Shown: positions 52,022-62,528 of the stretch, one piece after another
How positions within the stretch are numbered: position 1 is the stretch's first letter
Layout: each line of letters opens with the position of its first letter
NCBI GenBank assembly: GCA_015179045.1
Contig: WHUZ01000001.1
Coordinates: forward strand, 1,426,001-1,490,000
Reading direction: 5' to 3'
DNA: 64,000 bases
Source of the DNA: Kalaharituber pfeilii
Lineage: Eukaryota; Ascomycota; Pezizomycetes; Pezizales; Pezizaceae
The notes under the pieces: model-generated
Told to the model about the DNA's origin: nothing
The model's input: only the letters and a program-made list of their open reading frames with translations
Database searches by the model: none
Translations under genes and position numbers: made by a program

Positions 52022-53192
52022 CAGGTTCGCAACGACCAAATGAGAGGTGCTATGATGGGTGCCGTCTTTGCCATGCAGGTCTTGGCCAGTTGGTGGCTAC
52101 ACTTGTAGCCTTCATCTGTTCTGTTACCTTCCCCGACCAGCTGAAGGCAGCTCAAACCTACGATGAGTGCCAGGGTTCTTGCAAGATCGTGGTTGACCGC
52201 ATGTGGCGTATTGTCATCGGATTTGGTGCTATCCCGGCCTGCATTGCACTCTACTACCGCCTGACTATCCCAGAAACCCCTCGATACACCTTCGATGTTG
52301 CCCGGGACATTGAGAAGGCTTCTGCTGATGCTTCTACCTATCTCCAGGGACAGTCTACTGGAGAGATTGATGAGATCCGCCAGATTGAGGCTCGTGCAGC
52401 TGCCCAGGAGCAACTTGTTGTACCGAAAGCCAGCTGGAAAGATTTTGGGTACATTACGGTCAGTGGAAGAACGCAAAAATCATTATTGGAACAGCAGGGT
52501 CATGTTTATTGCTTGATGTTGCCTTTTATGGTCTGGGTTAAACAACTCGATTATTTTGAAGCAGATTGGATACTCCAAGAGCCCACACGTCTATGAATCC
52601 CTTCGAAACAATGCTATTGGCAACTTGATTTTGATTTGTGCTGGTGCTGTGCCTGGGTACTAGGTTACTATGTTTACTGTCGATACTCTTGGGCGAAAGC
52701 CTATTCAGTTGATGGGCTTCGTCCTTCTTACTGGTCTCTTCTTTGGCATTGGTTTTGGCTTTGACTCACTTTCGTCCAGTGGTCTACTTGCCCTCTATGT
52801 TCTCTGCCAAATTCTTCTTCAACTTTAGACCTAACGCCACGACATTTATTGTTCCTGGTGAATGTTTCCCTATGCGTTACCGTAGTACTAGCCATGGTAT
52901 CTCTGCTGCCTCTGGGACAATTGGAGCGATTTTGGCACAGGTGCTCGTTGGGCTCTTGAGGACGAGGGGCGCGACACTGGAGAATGATTCCCCGTGGCTG
53001 GATAATGTAATGAAGATCTTTGCGGGATTCATGGCAGTGGGGATCTTAACATCCTTGTTGATTCCGGAGACTAAGAGGATGACGTTGGAAGAGATTACAT
53101 TGGAACTGTACGGGGAGGGGGAGTTGGTAACTGTGGTGGAGGGGGATGACGCGAGGAATAGGGACGGGGAAGAGGCGGAGTTGAAGAAGTGA
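52022..53192 (+). pseudogene. Broken high-affinity phosphate:H+ symporter gene (PHO84 type, major facilitator superfamily)
   Basis: The remaining pieces match the C-terminal two thirds of a Pho84-like permease: FATTK, RGAMMGAVFAMQ, MWRVIIGFGAIPGCLALYY-type MWRIVIGFGAIPACIALYY, RLTIPETPRYTFDVARDIEKA, QWKNAKIIIGTAGS, GYSKSPHVYES, TVDTLGRKPIQLMGF, NATTFIVPGECFPMRYRSTSHGISAASG and LIPETKRMTLEEI. The frame is broken at about 52042, 52079 and 52451, in the LGLNN region near 52550, and near 52810. A Trp codon has become TAG at 52661 in the GYWVT region. The N-terminal transmembrane helices are missing; similarity begins abruptly at 52022. The last part (52830-53192) is still open. The many lesions mean the gene no longer works. 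Confidence 0.9.
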
Positions 53193-55436
53193 AATAAGTT
53201 TGATTTTCGTATTTTTTGTATCACTTTTTTCGAGTTGGTGAAACAAAAGTGTTGATTTACATAGGAGACTAATTGCTGAGACTGATTAGAGGTGGGCGTA
53301 CGCGATGGATGTATTATGGTATGTACTGTACCAAAAATTTGTCGGCCGCACAAATCGTTGTAGAACTATTTCAAGATGGTTTAGTGCAATTAATCATACT
53401 GTATATATTCTGCCAGCATTGAAAATTCAAATAAGAGTAGGGGTGACGCATTTTGCGCCTGGCAGCTGATGCCACTTGAATCTCGTATCGTAAGTGCTAC
53501 AGTTCAAAGAGTGACGAGAAGTCGTTGCATGATAGAAAACTGCGCTCACAGCTAGTGAGTAACCAGAGGCAGTCATCAGAAGACGTAAGTTATGACAAGA
53601 GCTGTTGCGTCATGAGATTCTGTTACCACAACAGCTTAGAAATCACAATGTAATTCTCAGAGATCCACAGCAATACAATGTGTGACACATGACAGTACAT
53701 GGCTATGATAACAAGTTGGTGATTGTATAGCTCACATTTTTAATTCTAAACTATTACTACTATGGGCCCTCAGTCTCAATGGTTCGAGACTGACGGACCC
53801 CAATTGAGGTAGAACGATTTGCTCGACTGAACATCACTATACCACATGCAAAACGACGCACAATAATGCTGACATCATAAAGGCTACATTATCATGGAAA
53901 GCTCAAAAACAAAAGACTAAAAATTGTAGAGATGTGAATCATCGTTGTGGGGTAAAGCATTATATTAATACGGAGTAGGGGTACACTTGCGCAGCTGCCT
54001 AGACCGGGAGTGTGATATGTCATCTTACGCATTTTTTTAAAAAGAAGTAGAAACCATCAGTCTGCCCCGGCACTGCTGGTGAAGGCGTGCATGAGATATT
54101 AGGCGCATTGAGCATATTGGGCGCGCGCATGTGTTCTCGTACCCAGCCTAAGAGATTTGAGCCGGCGTATGGGGTATTGCGGGCAAATGGTTCAAGAGGT
54201 CCAGAGTTCTACCACTGACCTGCGCCTTGGCTGAAGTGCAATGCTGAGGTCTCCGCCAATGGAGGTAACCACAAGCGCCATGGAGAGGGGTAGAATTGAG
54301 GGCCCCAGTTCGACTCTCGAGTTGAGCCGTAGTCTCGCAACCAGACCCTGACTAGGGTCCCAGCATCTTCCTGAGTTGAACTGTAATGCCCCGATTCCAT
54401 ATGATTAAATTCTAGTGGAACCGGAGCAATCTGTTTTGATTTTGCTTCTTTTTTTGTAAAAAGAAATTAATTTTTCTGCCAGCCATGTAGATAGAGTAAC
54501 AACAATACTAAAATAGTGAAGAAATGATACATCATTACAGAAAATTAGCAGCACGGATATTCCTCCACCACATGTCTGCTCCATCATTGAGAGTAGGAAA
54601 AGGCAATTCGCCCTCATCAAAATCTTGATACCGCAGCTTTTTAGGCTACACCACAGGTACCATATGGGCAAAAAGCCCAGAAACCAAGGGCAAGCCCACA
54701 ATAGTCATTTTATTAGGAATAGACAGCATGCTGCATCCACTTTGATATCCCATTCTCCACGCAAACCTAAATTCAAAACAATAAACAATCGCTGCTCATC
54801 CAGCTGGAAATGAGAAAGTATTGAACATATCCTTTCCAACATATTCACTGCAATTAGATGAAACATTCACGAACCGGCCGGTTTGTAAAGTCATATGGGC
54901 CTCATCAATGCGATAAATGTAATATACTTTTCAGTGATATTGGATTTTGTAGCACCAAAGTTCATAAGTTGAATGCCATAGTCGCGCTTGTATACTTCTT
55001 CCAAGGTTTGTGCAAGATACCCATCAGCAGTCCTATATAACCCAGAGGCTGGTTTTTAGACTACTTCATTGAACAAGGAAGGAAATTTGCCTACTGTAGT
55101 GTGTTGTACTGACGTTGCATAGTACCAACCCGAGAAGCTTCACTCGTTTACAACCGCATATCCATATTAAAATCTAACTAATCTCCACCTGTGTTGAGTA
55201 GTTGGCAGATCAAGGCTGGAGCCTTCGCCAGATAGCGGTATCAATTTTAGTTGAATGCTAGAGGGGATATCAGACATTTAATCCATACACTAAGTAACTT
55301 GGCTATGCTCTGTGCCTTAAGTAAAAAGTGAGTAAGAAATGCAAAACTCTAAGATTATTGTAGTTTATCACTTCTGTATCATCATCATTCCTGAGTTAAT
55401 ATTAGAGTGAAAGAAGAAAGACCCACAACATTAACA
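53193..55436. other. Gene-free region with one LTR-like fragment
   Basis: At 54380 begins TGTAATGCCCCGATTCCATATG, the second copy of the LTR-like end found at 14037. A small stem CAGTCTC...GAGACTG lies at 53768-53791. Open frames at 54209-54400, 54405-54701 and 54858-55040 have no domain. The right end is the 3' flank of CWC15. Confidence 0.45.
54380..54450 (+). repeat. LTR-like terminal fragment (copy 2)
   Basis: Shares the TGTAATGC start, TTCCATATGATT, TAGTGGRACC, RGGCA/GAGCA, CTGTTTT and TTTTGCTT words with 14037-14110 in the same order and orientation. No internal retrotransposon coding sequence is seen on either side. Confidence 0.55.
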
Positions 55437-56360
55437 TTATCGGACATATTTACTCTGTAATGGCTCTGCGTTAGTAAAAGTTGCGTATATCATATAGGTC
55501 AGGTAACTTGCCATGAACTTCTTATGGAAATCTGAGCGCAGCAAGTCATTAACGAACTCTTTCTTCTTTCCCTTATCATCCGTGCCTCGTGCTTGGTTTT
55601 TGAATATAACGTCGTCATCCCACCTCCGTTTCACACTGAATGCGTCCGGATTAAGCAGGGGGTTGCCTCTAGCTATATCTATTTCACGTTTTGCCTCTTC
55701 TACGGCCGCTCTTTCCCGTTCCTCTTTCTCCCGCTGTTCCGCTCGTTCTCTTTTGATTTTTTCAAGTTCCCGAAGTAAAACTTCCTCATCATCCTCATCC
55801 TCATCCGCATCATCCTCATCGTCATCACCACTATCCTCGTCACTCCCTCCGAGTCCGCCGTCGGAGTCTGCGTCTAGGTCCCGTGTCTCCGCCAATACCT
55901 TTCGCCTTTTCGCTTCGGGATTTTCCCCATCCTCATCTGTATCATCTGCTGATCCCTTGACCGTGTCCTCAATTTGTTGCATCACACCTCCCATTTCACT
56001 GTCCCCATCGCCACCTTGCTCGTCCTTAATTGCAATGCCCTTAACCTTGGAAAAGTGTGCAGCCTCCGCAGCTAGAAGTTCCGCACGCAAATCACGGTAT
56101 TCTTTATTGGCATTGCCACCTTGGCCAGGTTGTCGAACTTTTAACTTTGTATAGGCTGGTAATAAGCGCTGATGATAGGCTGGACCCCTCTGGATTTCCT
56201 TGCCTCGAGCAGGGTCAAATGTTGGCCTGGACACCGTCAGTTGGACTATTGAGATTGGAATTGCTGAGCTTTGGTAATTACCTATGTGCTGTCTAATAAA
56301 AGTCGTGTTAGTTCTTGCTAAGACAAAGACATAGAACAGTAGTCGATCACTTACAGTCAT
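55437..56360 (-). CDS. CWC15: Spliceosome component CWC15 (Cwf15), with an 11-nt microexon
   Basis: Subunit of the Prp19/NTC-related part of the active spliceosome. The four exons are 56360-56355 (6 nt), 56292-56282 (11 nt), 56226-55512 and 55454-55437, giving 249 aa. Splicing the two tiny exons rebuilds MTTAHRPTFDPARGKE, the invariant family start, so the microexon is firm. The body contains GPAYHQRLLPAYTKLKVRQPGQ, a long acidic stretch (DEDSGDDDEDDADEDEDDEE), a coiled Glu/Arg helix and NPLLNPDAFSVKRRWDDDVIFKNQA. The last intron (55511-55455, 57 nt) uses GCAAGT as donor with a CTAAC branch site and CAG acceptor, and yields FHKKFMSKYVR, the conserved end. Because it is 57 nt with no stop, retention would add 19 residues without breaking the frame. 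The gene is head to head with RRP45. Confidence 0.95.
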   Translation of the reverse strand: MTVSDRLLFYVFVLARTNTTFIRQHIGNYQSSAIPISIVQLTVSRPTFDPARGKEIQRGPAYHQRLLPAYTKLKVRQPGQGGNANKEYRDLRAELLAAEAAHFSKVKGIAIKDEQGGDGDSEMGGVMQQIEDTVKGSADDTDEDGENPEAKRRKVLAETRDLDADSDGGLGGSDEDSGDDDEDDADEDEDDEEVLLRELEKIKRERAEQREKEERERAAVEEAKREIDIARGNPLLNPDAFSVKRRWDDDVIFKNQARGTDDKGKKKEFVNDLLRSDFHKKFMASYLTYMIYATFTNAEPLQSKYVR

Positions 56361-56447
56361 GGCAATGTATATTCTAAACACTCCTGGTGGGTAAGCACTC
56401 CTGGTGGTTTATTCTCAAAGTCGTGTCTGAACTTGCTGGCCTACTGT

Positions 56448-56594
56448 AGCCTCGGAACCAGGCTAGAGCATACTAGCGTCAAGTGCTAGTATGTCAATAG
56501 AACTATAGCTTAAGTAATACATCTGCCAAGACATACTGGTATGCTCTAGCACTCAACGCTAGGATGCTCTAGCACTATGCCTGGTCCGAGGCTA
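56448..56594. mobile_element. 147-bp MITE in the CWC15-RRP45 promoter, 10-bp target duplication
   Basis: The ends are AGCCTCGG and CCGAGGCT with further inverted words inside (ACCAGGC/GCCTGGT, CTAGAGCATACTAGCGT against ACGCTAGGATGCTCTAG), so most of the element can fold on itself. The exact 10-mer GGCCTACTGT lies on both sides (56438-56447 and 56595-56604). It sits between the two divergent starts and could affect either promoter. Confidence 0.75.
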
Positions 56595-56755
56595 GGCCTA
56601 CTGTGCCGACTGCTAGTCTGGTTAGTTGCTTACATAGTATGATACTAGTAGAATGCATCGCCAAGACTTTAGTCAGTTCGCCGTTTGCAAGGTGCATCCG
56701 ATCCAAAATCTAACTTCTGTGAGAATGTGAATTACTACCAATACGAAATTCGCAC

Positions 56756-57787
56756 ATGCCTCGGGAACCTGAACCATCCATTAATGAGAGAGCCTTCGTG
56801 CTCGAAGCCCTTCGACAAGGACTACGAATAGATGGTCGAGGACTTGATGAATTCCGAAAAGTTGACATCTCCTTTGGCGACGAATATGGGGTTGCTGATG
56901 TGAAGTTGGGGAAAACCAGGTGAGGCAGTTTGATTTGCCAAAACGAGATTCCTTGCTAAACTGAATATCCAGAGTGATCACTCGGGTGTCAGCGGAAGTG
57001 ACAAAGCCATATCCTGACCGACCTTATGATGGTATATTCTCGATTACCACTGAACTTGGCCCGATGGCCACTCCCGCTTTCGAAGTAGGACGGTCGGTTT
57101 CTGATTCCCCTATTCCCCCACGGGTGCTCCACGGTGACAAAGTCTCCATGGCTTACGAAAGAATACACCAGGTCAACAGAGCAGGAAGTACTTCTCGCCC
57201 GCCTGATTGAGAAAGCAATTCGCCGTTCACATGCCATTGACACGGAGTCACTTTGCATCGTTGCTGGGCAAAAGTGTTGGAATGTTCGTGCAGACGTACA
57301 TTTCCTCGATCATGATGGTGCTCTCGTTGATGCAAGCTGCATTGCTGTAATTGCTGCTTTGGCGCACTTTCGGAGACCAGATGTCTCTGTCGAAGGGGAG
57401 AGTGTCACCATACATACCCTGGCCGAGCGGGTCCCAGTACCTCTATCTATCTTGCATTATCCAATATGTGTCACATTCTCATTTTTCCACGGAGGGGATA
57501 CAGTGTTGATGGATGCAACATTGCAGGAGGAACAACTACGAGAAGGTGATATGACAATAACACTGAACAGGCATGCAGACGTTTGTCAGATCTCAAAGGC
57601 TGGCGGAACTCCCATCGAAGCGATGGTATTAATGTCATCTGCAAATAAAGCCCTTGTGGTTGTTCAGGAGACCACAGAGCTACTAAAAACGAGGCTAGAG
57701 GAAGATCAAGCCCAGAGAGCAAAAAGAGATAATTTGTTGGAGAGCACAGCTGAAAACGACAGGAGAATCAAGAGCGAACTTATATAA
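56756..57787 (+). CDS. RRP45: Exosome core subunit RRP45 (EXOSC9)
   Basis: RNase PH-fold ring subunit of the nuclear and cytoplasmic RNA exosome; in eukaryotes it is structural rather than catalytic. The three exons are 56756-56919, 56973-57092 and 57172-57787, giving 299 aa. Signatures: NERAFVLEALRQGLRIDGRGLDEFR, VTRVSAEVTKPYPDRPYDGIF, FEVGRSTEQEVLLARLIEKAIRRSHAIDTESLCIVAGQKCW, VHFLDHDGALVDASCIAVIAAL and HFRRPDVSVEGE. The second donor is GTCGGT, chosen because it restores GRSTEQEVLL in frame. The C-terminal tail after about 265 is charged helix (TRLEEDQAQRAKRDNLLE), as in fungal homologues. Confidence 0.95.
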
Positions 57788-58409
57788 GGAAATTGAGGAC
57801 GAAATATAAAATAGGGCTTCAACCTGAGCTAATGATCTTACGCTTGGACAAACCTACAAGATATCCCCAGACGTGTCTGCATTCGAAGTCCCGTGCTAGA
57901 GGGATTATCAGTATCAAAACTTGTTCTCGTTCCCTAGTAACTTTTCGATACTTAAGCAGACAATCCATATCTGCGAATCGCGAGGACTGGAGTAGCTTGA
58001 CTCATTGTCAGAGAACTAACTATTTTCATAATAACTTCCTACAACCTCGGACCCCAGATTCAATGGTTCTCGTTTCTCGAAGTAGTTGTGGCACAAATAT
58101 AGCAATAGGTAACAATGCCATGAAAGTGACATAGCAGTGCGCCATAATTAGGCCCAAAACAAGAACGCAATATTATGGAATTACTCTAGTCTAAATACGA
58201 GATTACATTCAAGTTACGAGAATTGGGCAGAGTATTCGTGGTATTTTAAATGATTCCTTTGGGGCTAAATGAGGCATCGTCCGGTTTGCTAGCCTTGGAT
58301 AGTGGTATTACTAGCTGAGGGGGTGCGGATGCTGACATTGGCAGATGGTAACCTGCTGTGAAAAACATTTCATTTATGTATAAGCATTAATTCCTACGTC
58401 TACATATTA
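57788..58409. other. Intergenic 3' of RRP45
   Basis: No gene seen. Ends at the TA dinucleotide that borders the miniature transposon. Confidence 0.4.
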
Positions 58410-58790
58410 GCGGTATTCAAGTTAAAAAAAAATCCGGCCGGATTTTCCGGAGTTCAAAATTTTTCCCAAGTCCGGGAAATCCGGCCATCTCCATATGAGT
58501 TTAATTTGGTTTTTTCAGACCGGTTAGACCAGATTATTTGCGCTATTTTTGTGAAAACAAATCCGATCGGATTTTTGGGACAACTGCATACGGCGTTGCA
58601 TACCTGATGCATATTGCAGGTTCCGACGCAGTATCCAGGACTCCTCATGCATAAACCTGGGGTGGATTTTCAGCATCAAAATCGGTTTCCATTTTTAATC
58701 AAGTCGAGAGGATACTCAGGTTACAGACCAGATAAACTGGTTGTCTGCCGGATTTCATTTTATATGGAGACAATCTAATCTGAATACCGC
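58410..58790. mobile_element. 381-bp mariner-type MITE with TA target site
   Basis: Left end GCGGTATTCAAGTTA and right end TAATCTGAATACCGC are inverted copies of one another (one or two mismatches), and each is bordered by TA (58408-58409 and 58791-58792), as Tc1/mariner insertions leave. The inside repeats CCGG words (AATCCGGCCGGATTTTCCGG, GGGAAATCCGGCC). A second copy starts at 61725. It has no transposase, so it needs one in trans. Confidence 0.75.
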
Positions 58791-59417
58791 TATTCTATCT
58801 TTACATGTAAAGGGTTCTCCTGCCCAGCTTCCTTCTCCGACATTGAGAATTCAAGATACTCGTGCACCTGCAGCACTGCACGATGTCAATGATGCTTCAG
58901 AAATTGCTTGCATAATCTTCATGGAATCACGAAGCCTCAGAGTAACTATGAACAAAGAATCCCCCAGCTTTTTGGCATCAGCCAAAATAACCCCTACCAA
59001 CACCAGAATCAAGAAACCCCAGAACGGGGTATGTACCTGGACTCTGGACTTCGATAGAAGCACCATCGGGGTAAAAGTCGTCATCCTAGGCTGAAAGAGG
59101 GCAAATGTTTGTTTATGGAACGTACCTTCAGGAAGGGTTGCAAGAGGTGTTGTACGGTCTGAGAATCGGTACTACGGTTGAAGAAAGTAAAGGTCGTTTT
59201 CACTACACGGGGAAAATTGAATACTTTAGTGGATTATACAGTACAAGAAGAGGAAAAATTCTATACTTATTAGATATCTTGGCCAGGGTTGGGCTTGGCG
59301 GACACCACCATCAGGCTCCTCGGATTATTGCTCGTGAAACCATCATTACTTTTTTGACATAAACAAATGCCTAGGAAAGTGGGATAACAAGAATCATCAC
59401 CATCAAAATCTAAAACC
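58791..59417. other. Intergenic upstream of the TPR gene
   Basis: Contains the second copy (about 59242-59275) of the 35-bp word also found at 1385-1420. Open frames at 58741-59094 and 59105-59362 have no domain. Confidence 0.4.
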
Positions 59418-61154
59418 ATGCCCAAGCAGTTCAGACAGCGAAACATTTCCAAGAAACAAGTGAGCAGCAAAAAGACGCTGCAGACGGCCGACGAATTCAT
59501 TCAGCGTTAGTTTTGCCATTTACCTTAATGCTGCATACTACCTGGAGATACAAATGACAGCAATTGACATGACCAATTGATGCAGAGGGAATTGAGCTGG
59601 AGGAGTCTGGAGATAGGTGGCGAGCTGGAGATAAACCTAAGGTGCGATCAATTACACATTCAGCTCACTCAATAAATTTAAACTTACCAACAATATTCAC
59701 TGACTCTCGAGGACCAGGCTGGGCGCTTCTACATTAAAGCCATTGCCGCATACGAGTCCGCCTTAGCACTCCAACCAAATGCTGCTGATGCTGCTTACAA
59801 CCTTGCCCGGTTACAAGTAGCACTGGGTACCAATGAAGCCCTGCTGCCGCCGGGAGTTTATACGAGTACAATGCTGCAGCAGGCATTGACATCGCATCTT
59901 CGTTGCCTAGCACTTCCTGGAGGTGATTCCAGTCATGATATTGTATTGTAGGGCAAAACACAACGGTGGGGTACGCTTGGACTGTGACTGATGCGTTTAG
60001 GTTGAGTCGATGGCAGTAACACAGCCCAAGTATATGTCGCACTTGCGGAAGACTATTCAAGTAAAAGTGACCCCGAAATTGGAAATCGTGCGGTAGAATA
60101 TCTGCTGAAGGGAATGAGCCTCTTTGATCAAGCTTTTCGGCTTCAGGAAGCCGAACTTCAGCCTTCTCAAATTGATGAATTCAATATGGACGATGACGAA
60201 GACGATGATGTCAGCTTACAGAATTCAGAGCGGATGGAAACGGTAGAAAAAGACAGTATGGAGACTGAGAGATGGGCCCTCATTCGGGAACCAGTGACTA
60301 AGTTGGATTTACTGGATACCGTTCTAGCGAAGCTGGAAGCCTTGACACTATTTTGTGGCTTAGGCAACAGTGCCTACGAAATCCTCTCGGATCCCTTTGC
60401 ATATGCAAACTGTTCTGGGGACGAGCTACTAGCCAAACTTGAAACCCTACTTCAGGAACTGCCATTCAAATCTACAGATGCCTTTCTTGCAAAAGCGAAT
60501 TACGTCGTTGCAATTGCCGATTTAGGCTTCAGATCACGAAGGATTACATCTCAGCAGTATACCAAAGCTATTCGTGTGGCTTTTGATATTATTCCTGCTG
60601 GCCCTGTACATGCTGTTAACAAGGCAGAAGCATATGTACAACTTGCACAGTCACTCCAGGGCTCCGGAAACGTGAACACACAGGATGTTACACAAAACGA
60701 CATTTTATCGCACTACACCGTAGCTGCAAAGCTACTCACATCCGCTGCTGCTGAGGATAAACAGAACGCAAGGCTGCATTGTCTACGTGGGGATGTCGAT
60801 ATGTGGCGTAGTCAAGTGATGCTCGGTATTTCTGACGGTGCTAACCGAACGGCTACGATAGAAACCTTATGGGGCAATGCAGGTGTTTACTACAGAGGAG
60901 CGAAGAAGGCTTCGGAGGTATTCCCGGAAGGGCAAAACGATTTGAAATTTGAGGCAGGAGTAAAAGAGTGGGCGATCGAATTACAAAAGATAGTATCGCG
61001 CGGAAGTGGTGACCTGCTGGGGACAGCAAGCAGGGCGGTGAGAGAGTTTGCAAGCTTTCCAGGCTGGGAGGATACTCTTGAAGATGCCGTAAGGATTGGG
61101 GTGTTTGATACAGCGGTACTTTTAGCGTTGAAGAGGGCGCAGCAATTGTCATAG
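59418..61154 (+). CDS. TPR-repeat protein of unknown exact role
   Basis: The four exons are 59418-59505, 59586-59641, 59718-59947 and 60017-61154, giving 503 aa with matching phases. The basic N-terminus (MPKQFRQRNISKKQVSSKKT) is followed by TADEFIQQGIELEESGDRWRAGDKPKAGRFYIKAIAAYESALALQP, two tandem tetratricopeptide-like helical pairs. VFNTAQVYVALAEDY and NRAVEYLLKGMSLFDQAF follow, then an acidic loop (NMDDDEDDDV). The C-terminal 300 residues are again helical pairs (NKAEAYVQLAQSL, ARLHCLRGDVDMWRSQV, GVYYRGAKKASEVFPEG). I recognise the pattern from unnamed fungal TPR proteins but cannot assign a pathway. The donor of the last intron (GTAGGG) was chosen to restore DIVFNTAQ. Confidence 0.82.
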
Positions 61155-61724
61155 ATATTCATGGTTGGGTTGAAGAAATGGTTGGGCACCTGATAGTGCA
61201 TCTGCGGTGTCCAATATTTGTTGTTCTTGTGCTGACACGTGACTATCGAGCCTCTCAGCCCAATCGTATTACTAATCCAGTTGCAAGTTCCTGATACGAT
61301 CTTTTTCACGGCTGATGTTCTTCAATCCAGGATTAGTGTTGCGACCAAAGCCCAGGGAACCTCAATTTCATGAGCCGTGTAGCCACCTTCTAATGTTATG
61401 TTTGTAGCCTCACATGAATTCATGCCCAGACCAACATATAGATGGTACAGAGTTCTGCTCCGAAAGAACACTGCATGTCTGGAGCTGAATCATATGAGTT
61501 GTGACTTATCAGAGTAGGTCTAATAGTCTCGAATTCCAGCGCCGGTAACCTATCATTCTCCCCGGAGCAGATTAATGACTTTTAAGTTTTCTCCACCTGA
61601 ACCAGGGCGTCAAGGGCATTTACGCTGCGGTCATCCGTGAGCGCTATGCATAGAAACCAGCTCTGGTGGTCTTGGCGCCCGGAGCTGAGGAGCCCACCAT
61701 TTCGGAGAGTTTCGTGTTACAGTA
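61155..61724. other. Intergenic 3' of the TPR gene
   Basis: No gene seen. A short word near 61429 (CCAGACCAACATA) also occurs at 21901. It ends at the TA bordering the next element. Confidence 0.4.
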
Positions 61725-62100
61725 GCGGTATTCAGATTAGAACCGGATTTCAGAATTTTATCAAGTCCGGAAAATCCGGTCATCTCCATACAAAATTTTA
61801 TCTGGTATTTTCATGTTATACTAGCTAGTAAAATATGTATTCGGACATAGCGCATAATGTGCATTGGTACCCCTGTCCGAATACATATTTTACTGGCTAG
61901 TAAACCAGTTAAACTGGTTTATTTTCGCATTTTTTTTGCGGAAAAACCCGGTCAGATTTTTGCGACAACTGCATATATATGATCTTGCGGGCCTTGATGC
62001 AGTATTCAGGACCTGGCATGCATAAATTCCAGTGACCCAAAACCAGTTTCCGATTTGACAAAAATTCTGATTTTCACAAGAGGGTATGATACTCAAGGGG
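61725..62100. mobile_element. Second copy of the GCGGTATTC MITE, interrupted and right-truncated
   Basis: Starts with TA then GCGGTATTCAGATTAGAACCGGATTT and follows 58410-58790 through AAGTCCGG.AAATCCGG.CATCTCCATA, GACAACTGCATA, GATGCAGTATTCAGGA and ATGCATAAA. It stops resembling that copy near GATACTCA (62088-62097), before the right inverted repeat. It carries the nested hairpin element at 61819-61902. Confidence 0.7.
61819..61902. mobile_element. 84-bp hairpin MITE nested inside the older MITE copy
   Basis: Left arm TACTAGCTAGTAAAATATG then TATTCGGACA (61819-61847) is repeated inverted at 61874-61902 with one mismatch, separated by a 26-bp loop. The outer TA of each arm is a candidate target duplication. 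The copy at 58410 lacks this piece at the matching place, so it inserted later. Confidence 0.75.
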
Positions 62101-62528
62101 TATTCAGACTAGAAATATCCGATCGGATATGGTAGATATGAAAATCCCAAAAATCCGGATAGGAAAATCGTGTTCGGTGCCCTACGATGAATTTTCATAT
62201 CCGGTCCGGAGACTACTTGAAGCGTACTTATACGGTCGGATACGGGCGGATATGGGGTCCTCATGTCCGGATATTGGACTGTCATATCCGATTGAATATG
62301 GGAAATCATATCTGATAGATATGCTCATGAAGTCACATGTAGGCACCACGTGCAGATGAAGGGAGTGGCCTTGGCTTGCAGTAGGCTGGTTGCATGACCC
62401 TTTAGTCTACCTCCGTCTGAACTTAGAAATTCCTAAGTCCACAAGTCCACAAGTGCGTGAGCCAGTTTCCAAATAACATCAGCCACGAAGTTCCACGAGC
62501 CTAAGTCCTACGCAAAAAGCCACGCAAT
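62101..62528. repeat. Repeats rich in ATCCGG and CGGATAT words upstream of the transposase remnant
   Basis: Words such as ATCCGATCGGATATGG, ATCCGGATAGG, ATATCCGGTCCGGAG, GGATACGGGCGGATATGG and TCATATCCGATTG fill 62115-62310 in both orientations. They may be the subterminal repeats of the PIF/Harbinger-like element that follows. No open frame of note. Confidence 0.45.

Noticed and set aside
51664..52596. 310-codon plus-strand frame taken as an intact transporter
   Set aside because: Only its second half matches a phosphate permease, the first half is unrelated GC-rich sequence, and the conserved motifs need several frame changes.
55513..56154. 213-codon Ser-rich plus-strand frame
   Set aside because: Antisense of the CWC15 acidic region (GAN codons read as TCN).
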